NCBI GenBank assembly: GCA_018105865.1
Contig: CM030866.1
Span: 4,512,451 to 4,576,450, forward strand
DNA from: Metaphire vulgaris
Lineage: Eukaryota > Annelida > Clitellata > Crassiclitellata > Megascolecidae
Direction of reading: 5' to 3'
Length of the DNA stretch: 64,000 bases
The notes under the pieces are model-generated. The model saw nothing but the letters and a program-made list of their open reading frames with translations, was not told where the DNA came from and searched no databases. Every line of letters begins with the position of its first letter. The first letter of the stretch is position 1. Below are positions 47,256 to 61,371 of this stretch, one piece after another. The position numbers and the translations under genes are program-made.

Positions 47256-47559
47256 CAGAGTTGAAATGAGAAGAAACTGAGAACTGAGAAAACTGACTTT
47301 GAGCACATCATAGACCAGTTCGCATCAGTAAAAGCAAGACAAGTGCATCTGTAGTTTCAATCTTATGTCAATAAAATGTCATGATTTGTTCATTAAAGAT
47401 TCGTTAGCCTATTGATTTAATTTTCTGACGTCCCTGTGCCGTGGGGTCAATGTCCTAGATACGCCCCTATCGTCTAAATATTTGTTCAGCATTAGAACGA
47501 ATCAAGGAACTGGAATTGTCGGAACACCTAGATTCAGTTTGTTGTATGCGGATTGGGTC

Positions 47560-47643
<84 letters not shown>

Positions 47644-47645
47644 AA
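47560..47645. repeat. (TGTC)n-(TC)n-(AC)n microsatellite
   Basis: Three simple repeats joined end to end. Confidence 0.95.
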
Positions 47646-47874
47646 AAACGCACAGAGCAAATGGTGCATGCAGCCTCAAGCCACGTTCATACAATGCGCT
47701 GTTTCTGGTTTCAATCAGTCGGCTGCAACAAATTTTCATTTCTCCGACCGAAGATGCATGGTCACAATAGAGGTCTCTGTCTGTTTTTGCGAACGTGGCG
47801 ACCTCTCGAGTTGGACTGAAAAACTAAAGCACATTTGAACGGTTAGTCCACCAAATTGCTAATATGAAACGAAA

Positions 47875-47876
<2 letters not shown>

Positions 47877-47944
<68 letters not shown>

Positions 47945-47945
47945 A
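47877..47945. repeat. (ATT)n-(GTT)n microsatellite
   Basis: About 12 ATT units turning into about 11 GTT units. Confidence 0.95.
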
Positions 47946-48128
47946 AATCGAAAACACGCATTTACTAAGCTGAACAGTTGCAGGCAATGCGTCTTCTTTA
48001 GCGTTTTAGTTTAGAAAGTCTGTAAGGTTTCCAGTTTTGCGAATGAATTTTTAAAGTTGATTTCATTTTGAGCTTTACTAAGAGTTTGTCTTCTTACTGC
48101 TATTGATATGTAACTTATTGATGCCGAC

Positions 48129-48303
48129 CAGGGACGTAGCGACGGGGGGAAGGGTATATCGGTATATGACCCCTCCCAAATAGATCAGGCTACTACCTTA
48201 AAGTGTTTAATGTGTTTTAAAGATTTTCAACGTTTTTTAAATTTATACCACCACCCCACAAATCACATTATACCCCCTAATCAAATTCCTGGCTACGCCC
48301 CTG
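48129..48303. mobile_element. hAT-type MITE (CAGGGGCGTAGC family, inverse)
   Basis: Ends CAGGGACGTAGCGACGG and CCTGGCTACGCCCCTG; perfect 8-bp flanks atgccgac. Confidence 0.88.
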
Positions 48304-48989
48304 ATGCCGACGCTTATTTCAATACAAATAAAAATAATGAACGAGGACAACAAATCAGGCGATCGTCTAACTGCCAGCTTTATTTTCATTGCGATACAAA
48401 AATACAATCTGGCGCTTTTGAAGATTTCACAAATGGCCGTAGAATCTTCAGCGTCTACATTTGATTAAGATATACGCCAGCAACTACAGTACATACTCTT
48501 TCTCGATAAGTCAGCAAATCCCGCTGAGACCTATGGGTAATAGAGATTTACAGTAGTTGTCCTCTCTTCAGAACAAGCCAGGATATATACATGCAGAGCA
48601 ATGGGCAGCAACACGCAGCAGTACAGAATAAGACTAAGGGACATACTACTGCGTCTTCTTTGACCGCTGTTCCGAGACCTATTTATTTCGGCAGCACTGC
48701 TTTCAGTCTTCCAGGGTAACAGAAGAAATATGGAACCCCTGGGATGCTAGCGAGATTTTTGTTGTCTTGTGCGACGAATGCAAAGTACAGTTTCATTGCA
48801 TTTGAATTCGGACGACAGCCTCGAAACCGGACAAAAGCTTTGGTTGTATTGTCCTGTTTCTGATTATTGTCGCTTTTCGTGGATACGATCGAACACAGGG
48901 TTACGAAATAGTATCTAAAACTGACATAAAAACGCTAAATTGGTTTTAAAAATTACACAAATTCGTGCATTCAACGTGCAGAAACCTGT

Positions 48990-48990
48990 A

Positions 48991-49022
<32 letters not shown>

Positions 49023-49082
49023 CTAGTAGTAGTAGTAGTAGTAGTAGTGCTACCAGTAGCAGTAGTAGTAGTAGTAGTAGTG

Positions 49083-49149
<67 letters not shown>

Positions 49150-49249
49150 CAGCAGCAGTAGTAGTAGTAGTAGTAGCAGTAGTAGTAGCAGTAGTAGCAG
49201 TAGTAGTAGTAGTAGTAGCAGCAGTAGTAGTAGTAGTAGTAGTAGTAGC

Positions 49250-49302
<53 letters not shown>
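48990..49302. repeat. (AGT)n microsatellite with dispersed-repeat flank
   Basis: About 104 AGT units with many one-base variants, then AGACTTCTTTAGCGCCATTG, the flank also seen at 12530, 34740 and 63365. Confidence 0.95.
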
Positions 49303-49738
49303 GTAGACTTCTTTAGCGCCATTGTGGTAGTACATCAGCACCAGTCGATGGTCGCTTCATTTAAATAATCGTAGTCGTGATCTTGTCCGTGGTGAATCGA
49401 GGTTGTAATACAGAGGTCACTATTAAGACATCCATTCTGTGAAAGCATGGCTTAAATATTATTGAGGTTTATAGCAATGTAATAATCACACATATGAGAT
49501 TCAAAAAAAGATGAGTGCATATTTTTTATTCAATACATGACCTTGGCTTCTCTAGTGTTGTTGCGTTTTCTTCGGAAATTGCGCTATAAAATCCGCATAA
49601 CAGTTTCTCGCGTGATGACGCAGTGAGAGCGAAATGAAAATATAAAACCGCCGAAATCCCGACTCTAAATGGAAACCGAAGATGGCATGGAATCTAAATT
49701 GTAGCATTGTGGAACTGAATGGATTTCGGCTATACAGT

Positions 49739-49930
49739 CAGTGGCGGCTCCAGGATTTGGCAAGTAGGGGGGAGGGCCGTTGGGGTGGCAACTTCTAATC
49801 ATGAAGGGGGCCAACCATTTGTTGTTAGGTATGTAGTATTAAGTAGTATAGATCCCAACAGGGGGCCACTGGGGGGCAGGAACTCAATAGGGGGCACGGG
49901 CCCCAAGGCCCCCCTGTGGAGCCGCCACTG
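49739..49930. mobile_element. hAT-type MITE (CAGTGGCGGCTCC family)
   Basis: Ends CAGTGGCGGCTCCAGG and GGAGCCGCCACTG; perfect 8-bp flanks tatacagt. Confidence 0.9.
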
Positions 49931-50471
49931 TATACAGTAGGTTTTCGCGCCATGCAAGCAAGTAAGAGGCCAGGAGTTCGGAACTGACTCTCTAGCCTTA
50001 AATATAGCCTACGGTGTTATTTCACTTTCTCTTCTGATGGATAAGTAAGTAAGTACGTAAGTAAAATCTCGTAGATTAATATTACGCTTTGAAAAGTAGT
50101 ACAGTAGCAGCTGCTTATTATTATGCGCTTAATGGATATATTCTAACTGAAGACGCAATGGCGTATAGTAATTATATTATGCTAGGTACATAGAATTTCA
50201 AATCTCAGTTACATTCGTCATCATTACCGGAAGTTGAATATCTTTATGTTTCGCTGCTTAAAATTGAACGAGAAACTCGAATTTCTTAAATAGAGACCCT
50301 GCGTGACGTAATTTATGGACGACGCTTTAAGGGAGAGGAGTGGGGAATCCGAGATTTGTGGCAGGCTGTGACAAAGGAAAACGAGTAAAATCTGCCGAGA
50401 ATAGCGCGATGTTAGATAATCAGAGATTGAAAGACAGAGGATAATCAGAGATTTAGGTCACAATAAGGGAA

Positions 50472-50532
50472 GATAATCAGAGGTTGAAAGGGGACGTCCA
50501 TAAAGGACGTCCCCATTCAACCTCTGATTATC
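50472..50532. repeat. near-perfect 28-bp inverted repeat
   Basis: GATAATCAGAGGTTGAA plus AGGGGACGTCC is mirrored after a 5-base loop (ATAAA), with one mismatch in 28. GATAATCAGAG also occurs twice just upstream (about 50415, 50440). Confidence 0.85.
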
Positions 50533-50585
50533 CTAGCGACTGGTGAGATGACATTGTGGAATGTTTAGAGGTGAGATGCGATGAC

Positions 50586-51036
50586 CAGGGCGCGATTTGT
50601 AGGGAAAGGGGGGAATCCCCACCACTGCCCAACTGCATCCCCCCCTACTGCTACATCCCCCACCACTACTTCCCCCACTGCTACATTTCCCAGCAACTAC
50701 ATCCAGAGGCGTCGTGCAATGGTGGCTAGGGGAGTCTACAGACTCCCCACATTTTGAGAAACAGAAATGTTTTACATGTTATTAATACCTTTTTTATACT
50801 TTATATAAATTATAATGAAAAAATGTAAAAAAATAATTTAGTTAGATACTTAGAAATAAACAGGTTTTATAAGACAGTGAAACAGACTAATATGAGTCAA
50901 CTTCCTGTTTATTCGGTCTTTTTATAGACTGATTTAGACTCCCCTTATTTTTTGATGCACTATGCCCCTGACTACATCCCCACCAAGCTCGACATATCCC
51001 CCCCCCCCACTGCTCCAGGTCACAAATCGCACCCTG
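50586..51036. mobile_element. hAT-type MITE (CAGGGYGCGATTTGT family), outer copy
   Basis: Ends CAGGGCGCGATTTGTAGGG and ACAAATCGCACCCTG; perfect 8-bp flanks gcgatgac. It is split by 50704-50970. Confidence 0.9.
50704..50970. mobile_element. hAT-type MITE nested in the copy at 50586
   Basis: Ends CAGAGGCGTCGTGCAAT and GATGCACTATGCCCCTG; perfect 8-bp flanks actacatc within the outer element. Confidence 0.88.
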
Positions 51037-51374
51037 GCGATGACGGTACGACAAGGAGGACACCGTAGCCTCTATCTCAGCGCTCTCAGCGCCTGGCGGA
51101 ATTCTCACTAGACTCATATGCATAGAAATAAAGCCATCGACGAGACAATTACCACGCAGTAGAGAGTCCGCTAAATGCGAAGATAAAAAGAACCAGCGAA
51201 TCGAAAAAAGCCAATCACGATTCTACGTTTCGATGAACACAGTGACCGGTCGATGACGTCACCGCTTCTATATATACTGTACACATTACGCTAGACCAAC
51301 CTGCTTGTTTTCGCTTGATTCGAGGCCAAAATTACATTTTAAAAAATACCAGCAACGGAAGAAGGGGCTGTAAC

Positions 51375-51571
51375 CAATGTTTATTCTAGGCCTGTTTTGG
51401 GGAAGGTATTCCCCCCCCCCAAAAAAAAAAGTTTTACCCCCCCCCAATTTGTATATGTTGGCTTGGGGGATGGAAATTCAACCCCCCCCCAAGCGTGGAG
51501 AGACAAATCTTGTCCCCCCCAAAAAACATTTCAAACTCCTCCCAATGTCAAGGTGGCTAGAATAAACACTG
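51375..51571. mobile_element. hAT-type MITE (CARTGTTTATTCTAG family)
   Basis: Ends CAATGTTTATTCTAGGCC and GGCTAGAATAAACACTG; flanks gctgtaac and gctgtagt. The middle is C- and A-rich. Confidence 0.75.
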
Positions 51572-51927
51572 GCTGTAGTCCTTAGTTACTTGTTCTATGG
51601 GCTTCGTTTACCTCGAAGCAGTTTGTCTCATGTGGCAGATGAGACTCTATTGGTCTCCGTAACAACATCTGTGCTTCGAGCGATGAAATAAATTGAAACA
51701 ACAAGAAATAAGTAAGAAGAAGATTGATTTTTTTAAAACTAAAAAACGACCCCGGCATTGTGAGGGGCCAATTTTTTTAATTTAGGGGGTTCTGCTACGA
51801 ATTCTCTGGAAATTATTACAGTATGCATGGCTTACAATAGGTTCTTTTAGCCTTTCACCCCTGCTTAATGTCATAGGCTGCAAGTGACATTTGTTAAATC
51901 GCTCTAGACTTTGGCCTCAGTCATGAC

Positions 51928-52086
51928 CAGGGTTATTTCTAGGATTATCAATTTGGGGGGGGGAGTTGTGTCGGTATATTCAGGGGTCGGTCCCTGCTGA
52001 AAAAGTACGTCTGACAAGCAAAAAAGGTCATCCCTGGCCCAGATTGGGGGGTGTCGGGAGGTTTAGGGGGTGTAAAAATATCCCTG
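51928..52086. mobile_element. hAT-type MITE (CAGGGTTATTTCTAG family)
   Basis: Runs from CAGGGTTATTTCTAGGAT to GTAAAAATATCCCTG; flanks gtcatgac and gtcatgat. Shared motif at 52011-52033. Confidence 0.85.
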
Positions 52087-52116
52087 GTCATGATCACGGT
52101 GTTACATAAGTTGTCT

Positions 52117-52275
<159 letters not shown>

Positions 52276-52905
52276 CTGAACGCAGTTTTTCAGATGTTGG
52301 GCCTACTCCCCCCTGGAATTTTGAGGCTAATTTGGCCCTAGAGTGTGTCGCTTGTGCTAGGATACCTGACCCCGGGAGCCAAATTGGTTAGTTTCAAAAT
52401 TCACTTTAGATTCAAACCCCTCTTCCATTGGCCAGGCTGCTTCCATGACATGTTCCGCACTAATCTTCAGCAATTTCCCAGCGCTTGATTCCAAATTGAG
52501 TCATCGCTAGCCGCCCCCCCACTCGCGCCCCCACTCCGATTCATCGAAATCAGAAACGGGTAGTAAAATTCCCCGAGAAAAATGGCGAGACGCCAAGTAC
52601 AACTTTTAGCATCTGACTCTAACAATAGTACGCGCTACACTTTTATCGCCACGGTCGCTCGTATAATAGCGAATAGAGTTTGGTAACGAACAACAACATT
52701 ACGTTCTGAGGCTAATATAGAGGGACGCATTGTGTGATGCCAGATCCTATCTACCGTAATGCAAACCAACTCCGGCTGAAAGTTATGACGCTTTGGCATT
52801 CGATAATCAGACTGTCTGCTTTCTCCGATTGAATAGGCGCTTACTTCGATTTATGACTAGATATCTTTGCACGGCTCCCAAAGCGAAAGTAGCTGCTTCT
52901 TGATC

Positions 52906-53123
52906 CATGGGCGCCCGCACATTGGGGCAAGAGGGGGCATATGCCTCTCCCCCAGGAAAACGCAAATACCAATATTTCACATTGAAATTTGAAAAACTTG
53001 CTAAAATATTAACCGGGACCTTTGTGCTAACATGTGTTTTGCCCCCTCCTGGAAAAATTTATGTGATGTAACTGCGACCGTTGTGTTTTGCCCCTACTGG
53101 AAAAATTTCTGCGGGCGCCCATG
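52906..53123. mobile_element. hAT-type MITE (GGGCGCCC family)
   Basis: Ends CATGGGCGCCCGCA and GCGGGCGCCCATG; perfect 8-bp flanks tcttgatc. Confidence 0.88.
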
Positions 53124-55326
<2,203 letters not shown>

Positions 55327-55623
55327 GCTGTGCTTGAATGCAGCACTGATGTTGCCTTGAGTGGTTGCGAGCGAGGTTAGAGACGCTATTCACTATTAAT
55401 ATGTATTTTTCTATTAGAAAGAGGGATTATAGAATTGTTGTTGTTATCTTGTAAAGGTCTCAGACGGTGAAAGCCTCTTTTCTGTTGTTAATTCCGACAA
55501 AATGAAAGTGCTCAGAAGATAAGAATAGCGTCTGACAGTTCTACTCTTCTCATCCGTTTGCTAAGGTTCATTCCGTAGAGTGTGTATACTTCGAATCCTC
55601 TCTATAACGACCATTTTCAAAAG

Positions 55624-56866
55624 ATGAACGCATTACGAGAAAACGCAACTTCCGCCTACGTCAACGTCACGTGCCGCGATTTAATTAGTCACGTGTCCGG
55701 CGTCAAGACTTCCGCCGCCGCCGCCGCCCGCCGCCGCCGTGAATACTTCGGCGCAGACGGACGACGAGTGGCGCCACCTGTTGATCAAATTCGTCGTCGA
55801 CACCTGTTTGGCGCCTGTCGTCTGCGCGTTCGGAATCCTCGGCAATGCCGTCAACCTGTTCGTCCTAACCCGGAAGCAGATGAAGTGCACGCTGAAGCAC
55901 ATGGAACGGTCCTACAACGAGGGCCTGGTCGCCCTCGCCCTGTCCGACCTCCTCTTCTGCTTCGCCTACCTGGTCGTCTCCTTCGCCGACCGGAAATTCG
56001 TAGTGTCGCCAGGTGGCTACCTGCTGAACATCTACCTGAACACCTACCAGGAACCGCTGCTTAACATCTTCCTCTTCAGCAGCACCTGGCTGACGGTCGT
56101 CATGGCGATCGGTCGCTACATCGCCATCTGTCGGCCGCTTCACGCGCGAGGATTCATAAGTCTTCGCGCCACACGCGTCGCCATCAGCCTCGTTTTCGTC
56201 GCCGCCATCGTCGCCAATCTGCCTCGTTTCTGGCGCTATTACGTCATGAGGAAACCGTGCTCGGAATATTACCTCTCCGTCTACCGCACCAGCGAAGACT
56301 GCGCCTGCTTCATCTACGTCAAGGCAGTCGGCGACGTCTACAAGACGATCAAGTTCGGGTACGGAATAGCCATGGGTACGCTGACGATATTTCTACCGGT
56401 GGCGGTACTCGTCGTGTGCAATCTCTGCCTGATACGGGCGCTTAGACGGTCGTACGCGATGCAACAGGTGTGCTGTGCCAGCCAGCCGAAGGAAACCGGG
56501 CACCGCATCACTCCGACACTCATCGCACTCATCGTCTGCTTCGTCACCCTTGTCACTCCGTCGGAGGTGCTCGGCTTCTTCGGCGACCAGATCATCCAGC
56601 GCGGCAGACGGACGAGAGGAGTTTCCCGCCTTTACGGGTTCCAGACGGCGACGGTGGTCTGCAACTGTCTTCTGCTCGTCAACTTCGCCGTAAACGTCAT
56701 CCTGTATTACGTCATCAACGTCCAGTTTCGTCGCGTCATCCGCGCCGTCGCCTGCTGTCACGCGTTGCATCGGCGCCGGAAGCGGAATGCCCTGAAGATG
56801 ACGTCAGTGAAGTCCTATCAGAACACGATCACGTGTCACGTGTCAGACATAGAAACGGAAATCTAA
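55624..56866 (+). CDS. Intronless rhodopsin-class peptide-type GPCR, frameshift near N terminus
   Basis: From about 55739 the frame is open to TAA at 56866 and holds seven membrane segments: TM1 APVVCAFGILGNAVNLFVLT, TM2 EGLVALALSDLLFCFAYLVV, TM3 STWLTVVMAIGRYIAICRPL, and so on. Motifs differ from the norm: DRY is GRY, the TM6 CWxP is reduced to TP, and NPxxY is VNVILYY. The long second loop has paired cysteines (CSEYY...EDCAC), and the tail has CCHALHRRRKR. It resembles invertebrate FMRFamide/TRH-type orphan receptors but cannot be assigned. No ATG opens this frame before TM1. An upstream ATG at 55624 (MNALRENATSAYVNVTC, two N-glycosylation sites) is one base out of frame. The shift sits at an extra C (about 55729) in a GCC run. 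Without it the protein would be 413 residues. Confidence 0.85.
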
Positions 56867-57065
56867 TCTACGTGTAAAGGCGAATGATAAAGGTGGCGCG
56901 TTATTAGAACGTCGGGTTTCCATTATTTATGAAACCCTTGATAATAGAGACGCTAAATGTCGGAGAATATTTTCAATTTGTCTAGGACTGCGATGGATTT
57001 GAAGGAGATTTGCTAGTGAATGCGTTATTTCATTTACCTGCTTCAAAATCACTGATTCTATCGCC

Positions 57066-57236
57066 CAGGGATATTTTTACACCCCTAAACTCCCTCCCCC
57101 CATTTGAGACCGACACCCCAACCCCCTTCCAATCTCAGCTATGTGATGACCTTTTTTGCTTGTCAGACTTTTTGGCAGGGGACCCCAAAATTTACCGACA
57201 CCCCGCCCCAAATTGATAATCCTAGAAATAACCCTG
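57066..57236. mobile_element. hAT-type MITE (CAGGGTTATTTCTAG family)
   Basis: Runs from CAGGGATATTTTTACACC to CTAGAAATAACCCTG; flanks ctatcgcc and ctatcact. Shared motif at 57145-57167. Confidence 0.75.
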
Positions 57237-57825
57237 CTATCACTCCCCCTCCCTCCCTCAATAAGGCAACGATGCCACCAGTTGTCTATGATTGGCAGGT
57301 TGAAAAGGAACAGTCCAAATTTAATAGAATGTGAGAAATTGCTGAAGTTTCTCGATGTTCGTTTTCATGGAGGTGATATGAAGTGCCGCGAACAAAGCCC
57401 GACAAAGTTGGGACCCTATGCAAATGACATCCACGCATTAAAACAACAAATCGTTGGTCCCCATGATTATGACGAGAGACTCGCTGTAATGACCAGTTAC
57501 TTTGAAATCCTGGAGCGGCAACTGTTAGAATGTAATCGAGAAATTGCTGAAGTTTCACGATTTTCGTTTGAACGAGGTGATATTAAGAGACGCCAAACAA
57601 AACCCGAATAAAATATTCGATTTCTTAATTATTATAATTATGCCTCTAAACTGCATATTATTATTATTATTATTTAGATGGAATTTATGATAGAGACTCA
57701 CTGTAACATAACTGACCAGTTAAAGTCAAATCGCTTTAAAAGGAGTCAATTCTTATAACTCTAATGTTAAATAATGTGTGTCTTTAGGCAGTTCGTTTGA
57801 ACAGTTACCACATTAATCAATAATA

Positions 57826-57833
57826 ATAATCGC

Positions 57834-57920
<87 letters not shown>
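57826..57920. repeat. (TAA)n microsatellite
   Basis: About 30 AAT/TAA units. Confidence 0.95.
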
Positions 57921-59021
57921 GGGCAACATGTCATTATGGTTCAAAGTCTGATTGATTAATTGTAGCAAAACTGGACCATAGCTTAATAATAATAATTAAA
58001 ACAACTCGAGCGTAGAACCTTCGACTTCAGAGACAGCTTAGCTTTGAGGAATTTCGCAGATAAATCCAGATGAGCCCGTTGGTGGAATATGCAAATAAAA
58101 TTATATTACATCGTTTAAATGTTTCAAAGGCTGACCTGATCATTATATATCTGATACTAAAGATTAATTAGAATTTCTATGGATATTGTCTCGTTTCAAA
58201 AGTGCGTATACGCAAATAAGCTTACTCTTTGTCTTTAACGTCACGAAGAATCAACGACCACTTCTTCTACAGTAAGTTTCTTTTCTTGCTACAATACAGC
58301 GCACATTTAGTCATATGGCCTATAGCAAATTTTGATTTCTCAAGTTTCTCGTAAATAGCGTCGTTTCAAGAAATGTTCTAAGTTCTGAAAATGTTTATCT
58401 TTGAAATCGTTATATCCAAAATAATAAACTTTTTGTGTCAAAAATATCTTATTGTACTTCTAAAGTACAGTATAACTATGTACATTCGGGGCTGCGTGAT
58501 GCTGCCTTTTCTATACAGCCCAGTGTATATATTATATTTTATAATATTACTAAAGACATTGCAGTTTTTAAGACGTGTGGATAATACAAGTAAAAAAACA
58601 GAATAAAAGTAAAACAGTTTTGTTACTCTTGTGGTGATGTGGTTCAGTGATTTGTCGATGTGGACAGTCGGTTATGAGGTTAGGGGTTAAGAGCTTAGTC
58701 AAGGTAGAGAACTTTCCAATTATTTCTCCTCCAAGGAATTCATACAGTCTATACTCAGTTGTTAAGTAAATAATATATATCGTCAATTTCTATAGCGCTT
58801 AATTAAGAAAGCGGGTACCTAAGTAGCTGTTTTTGTTTTCTAGGCGCTTGATCTAGGCTACAGATGAAAAGACTATATATAGTTGAAGTTTAGTGGGCAG
58901 TTTTGGCAAGGTCCGTTTAAAAGGTCAGTCAGAGTGGGAGTGGGGAAGCAGAAATGAAGACTCTGAGGAAAGAAAGAGAAAGAGGCGTGATTTAACTCTA
59001 GAGCTAATAGCACTATAGTTG

Positions 59022-59101
59022 TTAACCCCTTAACTGTGTATTTAACTGTAACTCAATGCAAAATGGACTGATATATCCGGGATCCGCAGTTAAGGGGTTA
59101 A
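59022..59101. mobile_element. piggyBac-like hairpin MITE, copy 6
   Basis: TTAA-bounded, 80 bp, CCCCTTAACTGTG end and GGATATATCC-like core. Confidence 0.8.
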
Positions 59102-59343
59102 TTAATACATCTGCCAATTACTGGATGAAAAGAAGGAGAGAAAGGATAAGTTTGGCAAATACAATCAATCATTCATCCCATGTACTAAAAGATGATATGC
59201 TAGCATACTGATCGTTCAATGCTTTTATGCTGTTCTTCGTTCAAATTACTTTCAATTTCTTTTTTTTTGTCGATCGAATGATAAGCTAACTTTTCTTCAC
59301 ATTTTGAGGAGCAACGGTTTGCGTTTTGCAGGCAACACAGACC

Positions 59344-59664
59344 ATGGGCGGTCAACAGAGTCAAGAGACAAATGTCGCCAACGAAACTAGCGATTCCGTG
59401 GACGTGGAAGTGACATCCGAAGCCTCCAACAGCCCCGATACTAAAACGATTTCTGCTGGTAGTAGCCAACGATTTTCCACTTCTGGAGATACTGTCATAG
59501 TCAAAGTAAAGAGATCTCAAGACCCAGACAACGAGACTGCCGTACGCGCTGTTCCCAACAAGAACAACGTTATAGTGCGGAATAGCGGAACATCCATATT
59601 GCTCTACAAGACCCTTCCCGGTAGTCTGACGGAAGTTGATACCAGCGATGCGACAAACAGGTAG
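59344..59664 (+). CDS. MGG- family small protein A (106 aa), unknown function
   Basis: Begins MGGQQSQETNVANETSDSVD. Glycine at position 2 with serine at 6 fits N-myristoylation, so membrane attachment is likely (inferred). No signal peptide or membrane segment. The ATG is 12 bases after a good acceptor (gcgttttgcag), so a non-coding 5' exon lies upstream. The stop TAG at 59662-59664 is followed 45 bases later by AATAAA, so the coding exon is complete. It is a paralogue of the gene at 62802: same length, same start, matching VDVEV / LEVSV, KN.V..R, YK and a shared C terminus (VDTSDATNR / VDTKDALNK). I do not recognise the family. Confidence 0.8.
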   Translation: MGGQQSQETNVANETSDSVDVEVTSEASNSPDTKTISAGSSQRFSTSGDTVIVKVKRSQDPDNETAVRAVPNKNNVIVRNSGTSILLYKTLPGSLTEVDTSDATNR

Positions 59665-59708
59665 CCTAACAATCGTTGGCGTTTCTCCTATGATCAATTG
59701 GTCTCAAA

Positions 59709-59714
59709 AATAAA
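59709..59714 (+). terminator. AATAAA polyadenylation signal of MGG gene A
   Basis: Canonical hexamer 45 bases after the stop codon; supports the stop as the true end of the coding exon. Confidence 0.65.
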
Positions 59715-59736
59715 TCAGAAAAATTGCTCTTACTTA

Positions 59737-59816
59737 TTAACCCCTTAACTGTGTATTTAACTGTAACTCAATGTAAAATGGACGGATATATCCGGGATCC
59801 CCAGTTAAGGGGTTAA
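59737..59816. mobile_element. piggyBac-like hairpin MITE, copy 7
   Basis: TTAA-bounded, 80 bp; starts 23 bp after the AATAAA of MGG gene A. Confidence 0.82.
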
Positions 59817-60689
59817 GAATGTTAGATGCGTTGTCTCACGAGAGTATAGGGTGTAGATCACGGAGGGGGGGCTGCGGGGAACGGTCCCACCCAATAATTG
59901 GTGAGGGGGTATTATAGTATCATTTATCCCCTCTCCCCCAATGTTTTCTGCTTGTTTGATTCTTTAATTTTCTAAAAGTCTGATAAACAAGAAATAAAGG
60001 TCAAATGTTTGAATCATCAGACGTAGGCGTGCATCCCGGAAATGGTGGGTTTTGTTGGAGAATTTGTTTAACTCGCGGAAACCTTCACATATCTATATAC
60101 AACCACTGTTTAATAGTCTTCCATTGGGTTCTGTTACATAAAGAATTGAACATTAATAGTTAATTATTGTGCTTTGTTGTCTAAAAAACCTGTAGTACAA
60201 TGAAAAATATCATCATAAGACACGGGCATTTCCTCGATCAGCTTATATATATAAAGGCCAACATGCAGTTTCGCTATATATGCATCTGCAGGTCCTATTC
60301 TAAGCTATTTTCGTATTGTTAATCTACAGTATAATGAATACCAGCATGTGATAACGTATTTCAGGGTGTTCGGTATCTGATGACATCTAACCGCACCTAT
60401 AAAAGATGGCGAAACAATCTACGATGGAATTTCGCTGAAATCCTTGCTTCGATCACGCCTAAAAATATTAAAGATGTCTCAATGCTATATGACAGATTGC
60501 TTTTGATAATAGACCTACTGTGATTATTGAGAATGTGCTAATAGCTAGTCGAGAACTTATTCGAATCGCTAACAGTCTACGCAGAACGCCATTGCGATAA
60601 ACTCGTGTCTGGCTTCAGTTGCTTTCTTGCTTGTGTCAAATGTTAGCTTTTCAAAATTATTGAATTTTGATTGATCTTTGCCGATCTCT

Positions 60690-60728
60690 GTCTCTGTCTC
60701 TCTTTCTCTCTGTCTATCTTTCTCTCTC

Positions 60729-60815
<87 letters not shown>
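60690..60815. repeat. (TC)n-(TA)n microsatellite
   Basis: TC units with TG breaks, then about 20 TA units. Confidence 0.95.
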
Positions 60816-60819
<4 letters not shown>

Positions 60820-60933
60820 CAACAGCTTATAAGTTGCAAACAAACACTGCTTGTGCAATGAAGACTTTGTCTTTCTTCTATTGATCTATTCTCTAACGAT
60901 TTGTTTTAAATTCGAACGCATTAATGTTTGGAA

Positions 60934-61090
60934 GTTAGCAGAATGGTAACAACATTAGTGCGAAGATCCGCAGGGCGCGGGTTCGAAACCTGCAGGAGCC
61001 CTTAGGTTGACTCGGCCCTCACTCGCTAGAGGGCTGTGGTTAAATGAGTAGCAGTTGCACAAATCAAACAGACAAACTACGCTAATACTA
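60934..61090 (+). mobile_element. tRNA-derived SINE (putative)
   Basis: TTAGCAGAATGG resembles a pol III A box. About 40 bases on, GGGTTCGAAACC is a near-perfect B box. An unrelated body of about 70 bp (GACTCGGCCCTCACTCGC...) and an ATT array follow. The order A box, B box, body, simple repeat is that of a tRNA-derived SINE and not of a working tRNA gene. Confidence 0.55.
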
Positions 61091-61111
61091 TACGTCATTA
61101 TATTATTATTA

Positions 61112-61200
<89 letters not shown>

Positions 61201-61271
61201 CTGGCCCCATATTCATTCTACGGCATGCCTGGCTGGATCACTAGCAAAGGGTGACCACCACCGCCTAAGAG

Positions 61272-61338
61272 CAGGGGCGTAGCCATAAATTTGATTGGGA
61301 AGGGTATAAAAAGAACTCGTGGACATATACTGTTATAT

Positions 61339-61371
<33 letters not shown>

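Larger units (their letters stand above)
44276..47876. other. no gene; MITEs and microsatellites
   Basis: 44580-44640 is a copy of the GGCGCTATAGAAGT repeat. MITEs lie at 44706, 45047 and 45888. CAGA/GAGA arrays are at 46385-46430, 46450-46485 and 46545-46610; (TC)n at 47196-47252; and a TGTC/TC/CA array at 47560-47645. 46640-47100 looks unique but its frames resemble nothing known. Confidence 0.4.
56867..59343. other. intergenic, repeats
   Basis: A hAT-type MITE at 57066-57236, a worn CAGTGGCGGCTCC relative at about 57390-57522, (TAA)n at 57826-57920, a TATAGCGCT-type repeat at 58790-58990 and a piggyBac-like hairpin at 59022-59101. 57930-58780 is AT-rich with nothing recognised. Confidence 0.5.

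Noticed and set aside
48946..49341. Poly-L, poly-S, poly-V and poly-Y frames
   Set aside because: All come from one AGT array; likewise at 12158-12625, 14303-14648, 10870-11131, 22003-22318 and 5361-5585.
50887..51123. - strand frame starting MHMSLVRIPPG
   Set aside because: Most of it reads through two nested MITEs; the part outside is under 30 codons.
60934..61010. A functional tRNA gene
   Set aside because: Only A- and B-box-like parts are present; no cloverleaf with paired acceptor stem, and it is followed by a SINE-like body and an ATT array.
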